From Deltaproteobacteria bacterium (GTDB lineage Bacteria > Desulfobacterota > DSM-4660 > Desulfatiglandales > HGW-15): a stretch of 7,355 nucleotides of DNA. How positions within the stretch are numbered: the stretch's first letter is position 1; every line of letters starts with the position of its first letter. Shown in pieces: positions 5,461-7,355 of the stretch. Under the pieces are notes generated by a model. The model made no database searches, was not told the origin of the DNA, and saw only the letters and a list, made by a program, of their open reading frames with translations. The stretch lies in contig JAFDIX010000153.1 in the NCBI GenBank assembly GCA_019307805.1, positions 1 through 7,355 on the forward strand. The letters are read 5' to 3'. A program made the position numbers and the translations under genes.

Positions 5461-7355
5461 TTACCTACCCAGCTTGCCCCTCTTTGCCAGGTCGTCGGCG
5501 ATGTCCTTGAGACCCAGCCCCTCCAATCCGGCCCGGGTGGGGAGCCCGGTTGCCGGGTCGAAATTCCGGTCTTCATAGTACTCGTCGAGGATTTTTTCGA
5601 ACTTATCTCGCTCCACCACGGCACCTCCACTGGGACCGCCGCCCATAAGCGGCTCGTTGAAAAAACGCTCGGGAATATCGTCGTCTGCCCGGGTTGCTCC
5701 GCACCGGGTGTTGTAGGCCTTTTCGATATTCCAGGTCCGTTCCCCGGCTTTGAGCATTTCCTGTTCGGTCAGGTTTCGACCGCTACAGGCATTATAGAGC
5801 CGCGTCGCAATATGGACCCCCTTCCTGTACAGGTATGGGAATGTGGCGGATCGATAACAGGCGAATTTGCAGAGGCCCAGGATGTCTCCTATGGTGACCA
5901 GGTCTTCGCTGAACTTGAGCATCCGGCCCTTGCCTTTTAGACCCTTGGCAATATCGGCTGCCTCTTCGCTACCCCACCACTCTAAGGCCTCTTCAGGCGT
6001 CATGATCTCTTCGATGTAGGGGTTGGACCGAAGGTGATCTCCTCCCCGGGTGGACGTGGCATAACTGACGGCTCGGACCGGCATGCCCCTGGGGTCCCCT
6101 GCCGTCATTTCGCCGCCCTTCACATGGATAGCAAATTTTTCACTCCCCTGCCCGATTTTGGCCGCGGCCCGTTTGGTTCCCTCGGCCAGCAGGTCGGCCA
6201 GGTCTCCCTCCCGCAGGGCGATTTTCCGGGTCAGCTCCAGGTAGGCCTCAATATTCCCGAATCTCAGGTCCAGACCGTCGGAGTTTTTTTCCGTCAGGAT
6301 TCCCTTTTCGAAGCACTCCATGGCGAAAGAAATGGTGTCTCCGGTGCCCTCGATATCCAGGCCGTAGTGATTGCAGATGTTGGCCCATGCGATGACGGCC
6401 TCAGGCTCTTTGATGCCGCAGGTCATGGATCGGGCGATGGTTTCCCACTCCACCTTGGCCGTGGTTCCGGCAAAAGGGCCCGAGGTGATCCGGTAATCTC
6501 GGCGGCACCGCACGGGACAGGCCACACAGGCACCGGCCTTGATCTGATAGTCACTTCTAAAGACCTCCGGATCCAGCTTGTTCCAGTCATATTCTCCGTA
6601 ACGCCAGTTTTCTGCGCCGTGTATCCCGAACTTGACCCGGTGCATCATGAACCTGCAAGTGCCGTATTTGGTTGCCGGCGGACAATAGGGGTCCACGGCG
6701 ATGGTGTCTATGTAATCCTGGTAGGCCGACTTGAGCGCCTCGATATCCGCCACCCCAACATCACCAGTGCCTCGTGTGGCGATGGCCTTGAGGTTTTTGG
6801 CACCCATGACCGCGCCCATCCCGCAACGGGCGCTCGTGCCCTTGTCCGCGCCGTTGTGAAAAACGGCCGCAAGGCGGACCTTGTTCTCACCGGCAGGGCC
6901 TATGGAAACAGTGCAAATCTCGTGGTCTCCGATTTCACGGCACAGGTTTGCATGGGTCTTGGAGGTAAGAGAGCCCCAGAGTTTGCCTGCGTCTCTCAAC
7001 TCCACCCGATCATCGTCCATGAAAAGGTATACCGGTTTATCCGATTTGCCCTGGATTATCAGAAGGTCATATCCAGCACGCTTTAGTTCGCCTCCCCAGG
7101 TGGCGCCCGCATGTCCGTCACCGTGCATTCCGGTCAAGGGCGAACGTGCGGTTACCGTAGTCCGGCTGGCTGACGGGGCGCCGGTACCATGGAGCGCACC
7201 GGGAGAAAAGATGAGCCGGTTACCGGGATCGAACGGAGCTATCTCAGGGGGGACCTCATCGTACAGGATTTTGGAAGCAACCCCCCTGCCTCCAATAAAA
7301 AGGTCGGTGTAATCCGGGCCAAAGCCTTCGGTCATAATTGAACCGTCAGTCAGAT
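5461..7355 (-). CDS. Aldehyde ferredoxin oxidoreductase (AOR) family, tungsten-pterin enzyme, 5'-truncated by window edge
   Basis: Predicted to oxidise an aldehyde to a carboxylate with ferredoxin as electron acceptor, using a tungsto-bispterin cofactor and one [4Fe-4S] cluster in the cytoplasm. Counting from the first in-window Met (base 7335; 624 residues to the stop), the AOR N-domain signature FIGGRG is at 13-18. The IGPAGEN block is at 145-151 and GMGAVMGAKNLKAI at 172-185. Cluster cysteines are C270, C273, C277 (C-x2-C-x3-C) and C489 (in DILGLCKF). The pterin-binding DPRG is at 414-417, with H434 and E298 as likely active-site residues. That first Met is probably internal: the frame stays open to the edge and reads LTDGSI before it, matching the usual AOR opening (DLT-dG-I), and no Shine-Dalgarno precedes it. 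The true start therefore lies outside the window. The C-terminus is complete and typical (LGLKDIADDL). It is the first visible gene of the cluster. The family is secure; the substrate is unknown. Confidence 0.95.
   Translation of the reverse strand, partial: LTDGSIMTEGFGPDYTDLFIGGRGVASKILYDEVPPEIAPFDPGNRLIFSPGALHGTGAPSASRTTVTARSPLTGMHGDGHAGATWGGELKRAGYDLLIIQGKSDKPVYLFMDDDRVELRDAGKLWGSLTSKTHANLCREIGDHEICTVSIGPAGENKVRLAAVFHNGADKGTSARCGMGAVMGAKNLKAIATRGTGDVGVADIEALKSAYQDYIDTIAVDPYCPPATKYGTCRFMMHRVKFGIHGAENWRYGEYDWNKLDPEVFRSDYQIKAGACVACPVRCRRDYRITSGPFAGTTAKVEWETIARSMTCGIKEPEAVIAWANICNHYGLDIEGTGDTISFAMECFEKGILTEKNSDGLDLRFGNIEAYLELTRKIALREGDLADLLAEGTKRAAAKIGQGSEKFAIHVKGGEMTAGDPRGMPVRAVSYATSTRGGDHLRSNPYIEEIMTPEEALEWWGSEEAADIAKGLKGKGRMLKFSEDLVTIGDILGLCKFACYRSATFPYLYRKGVHIATRLYNACSGRNLTEQEMLKAGERTWNIEKAYNTRCGATRADDDIPERFFNEPLMGGGPSGGAVVERDKFEKILDEYYEDRNFDPATGLPTRAGLEGLGLKDIADDLAKRGKLGR

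Noticed and set aside
5349..5630. 93-codon minus-strand frame overlapping the AOR end and MoaD tail
   Set aside because: It is in another frame, low complexity (Ser/Pro/Trp/Gly-rich), and overlaps well-supported coding sequence. It does not encode the missing MoaD front part.
6034..7086. 350-codon plus-strand frame antisense to the AOR
   Set aside because: A shadow frame. The minus strand has a full AOR with all motifs, while this translation shows no family signature.
7333..7335. ATG at 7335 as the real AOR start
   Set aside because: The frame stays open to the edge and encodes LTDGSI, which fits the standard AOR N-terminus. There is no ribosome site before this ATG.

Overview
The window carries one leftward (minus-strand) gene cluster of five substantial genes plus a gene remnant. 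It reads, in transcription order from the right edge: a tungsten-type aldehyde ferredoxin oxidoreductase (AOR, 5' end cut by the window), a 21-residue MoaD/ThiS-like tail with no start codon, a LarA (DUF2088) family protein, a DUF6282-type metal-dependent hydrolase, an NAD-dependent beta-hydroxyacid dehydrogenase, and an IlvD/EDD-family Fe-S dehydratase. All plausible genes are on the minus strand. Gaps are short, and the last two genes overlap by 4 bp, so an operon is the natural reading. No rRNA, tRNA, CRISPR array, insertion sequence or phage gene was seen.

The AOR (ferredoxin-linked, tungsto-bispterin cofactor) and the oxygen-sensitive dehydratase family point to an anaerobe. The moderate GC of the genes, AT-rich spacers and protein style suggest a Desulfobacterota/deltaproteobacterium-like anaerobe, but no marker in the window fixes the taxon.

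Layout: 5461-7355 AOR; 5395-5460 MoaD-like remnant; 4070-5362 LarA-like; 3935-4069 spacer with short repeats; 3050-3934 DUF6282; 2065-2973 dehydrogenase; 398-2068 dehydratase; 1-397 non-coding region rich in inverted repeats. The last region ends, at the left edge, in a near-perfect Shine-Dalgarno for another minus-strand gene that must start just outside the window.

Together the enzymes look like a catabolic module for a hydroxylated aldehyde or acid. AOR would oxidise an aldehyde to the acid, the LarA-like protein would act on a 2-hydroxy acid, the IlvD-like enzyme would dehydrate a 2,3-dihydroxy acid to a 2-keto acid, and the dehydrogenase would interconvert a hydroxy acid with its oxo form. 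The hydrolase could open a lactone or cleave an amide. The substrate is not visible from sequence and the order of steps is inference. The most notable points are the LarA homologue that has lost the cofactor-anchoring lysine and two catalytic histidines, the dehydratase with a relocated cysteine ligand, and the decapitated MoaD tail sitting in frame behind the AOR stop codon.
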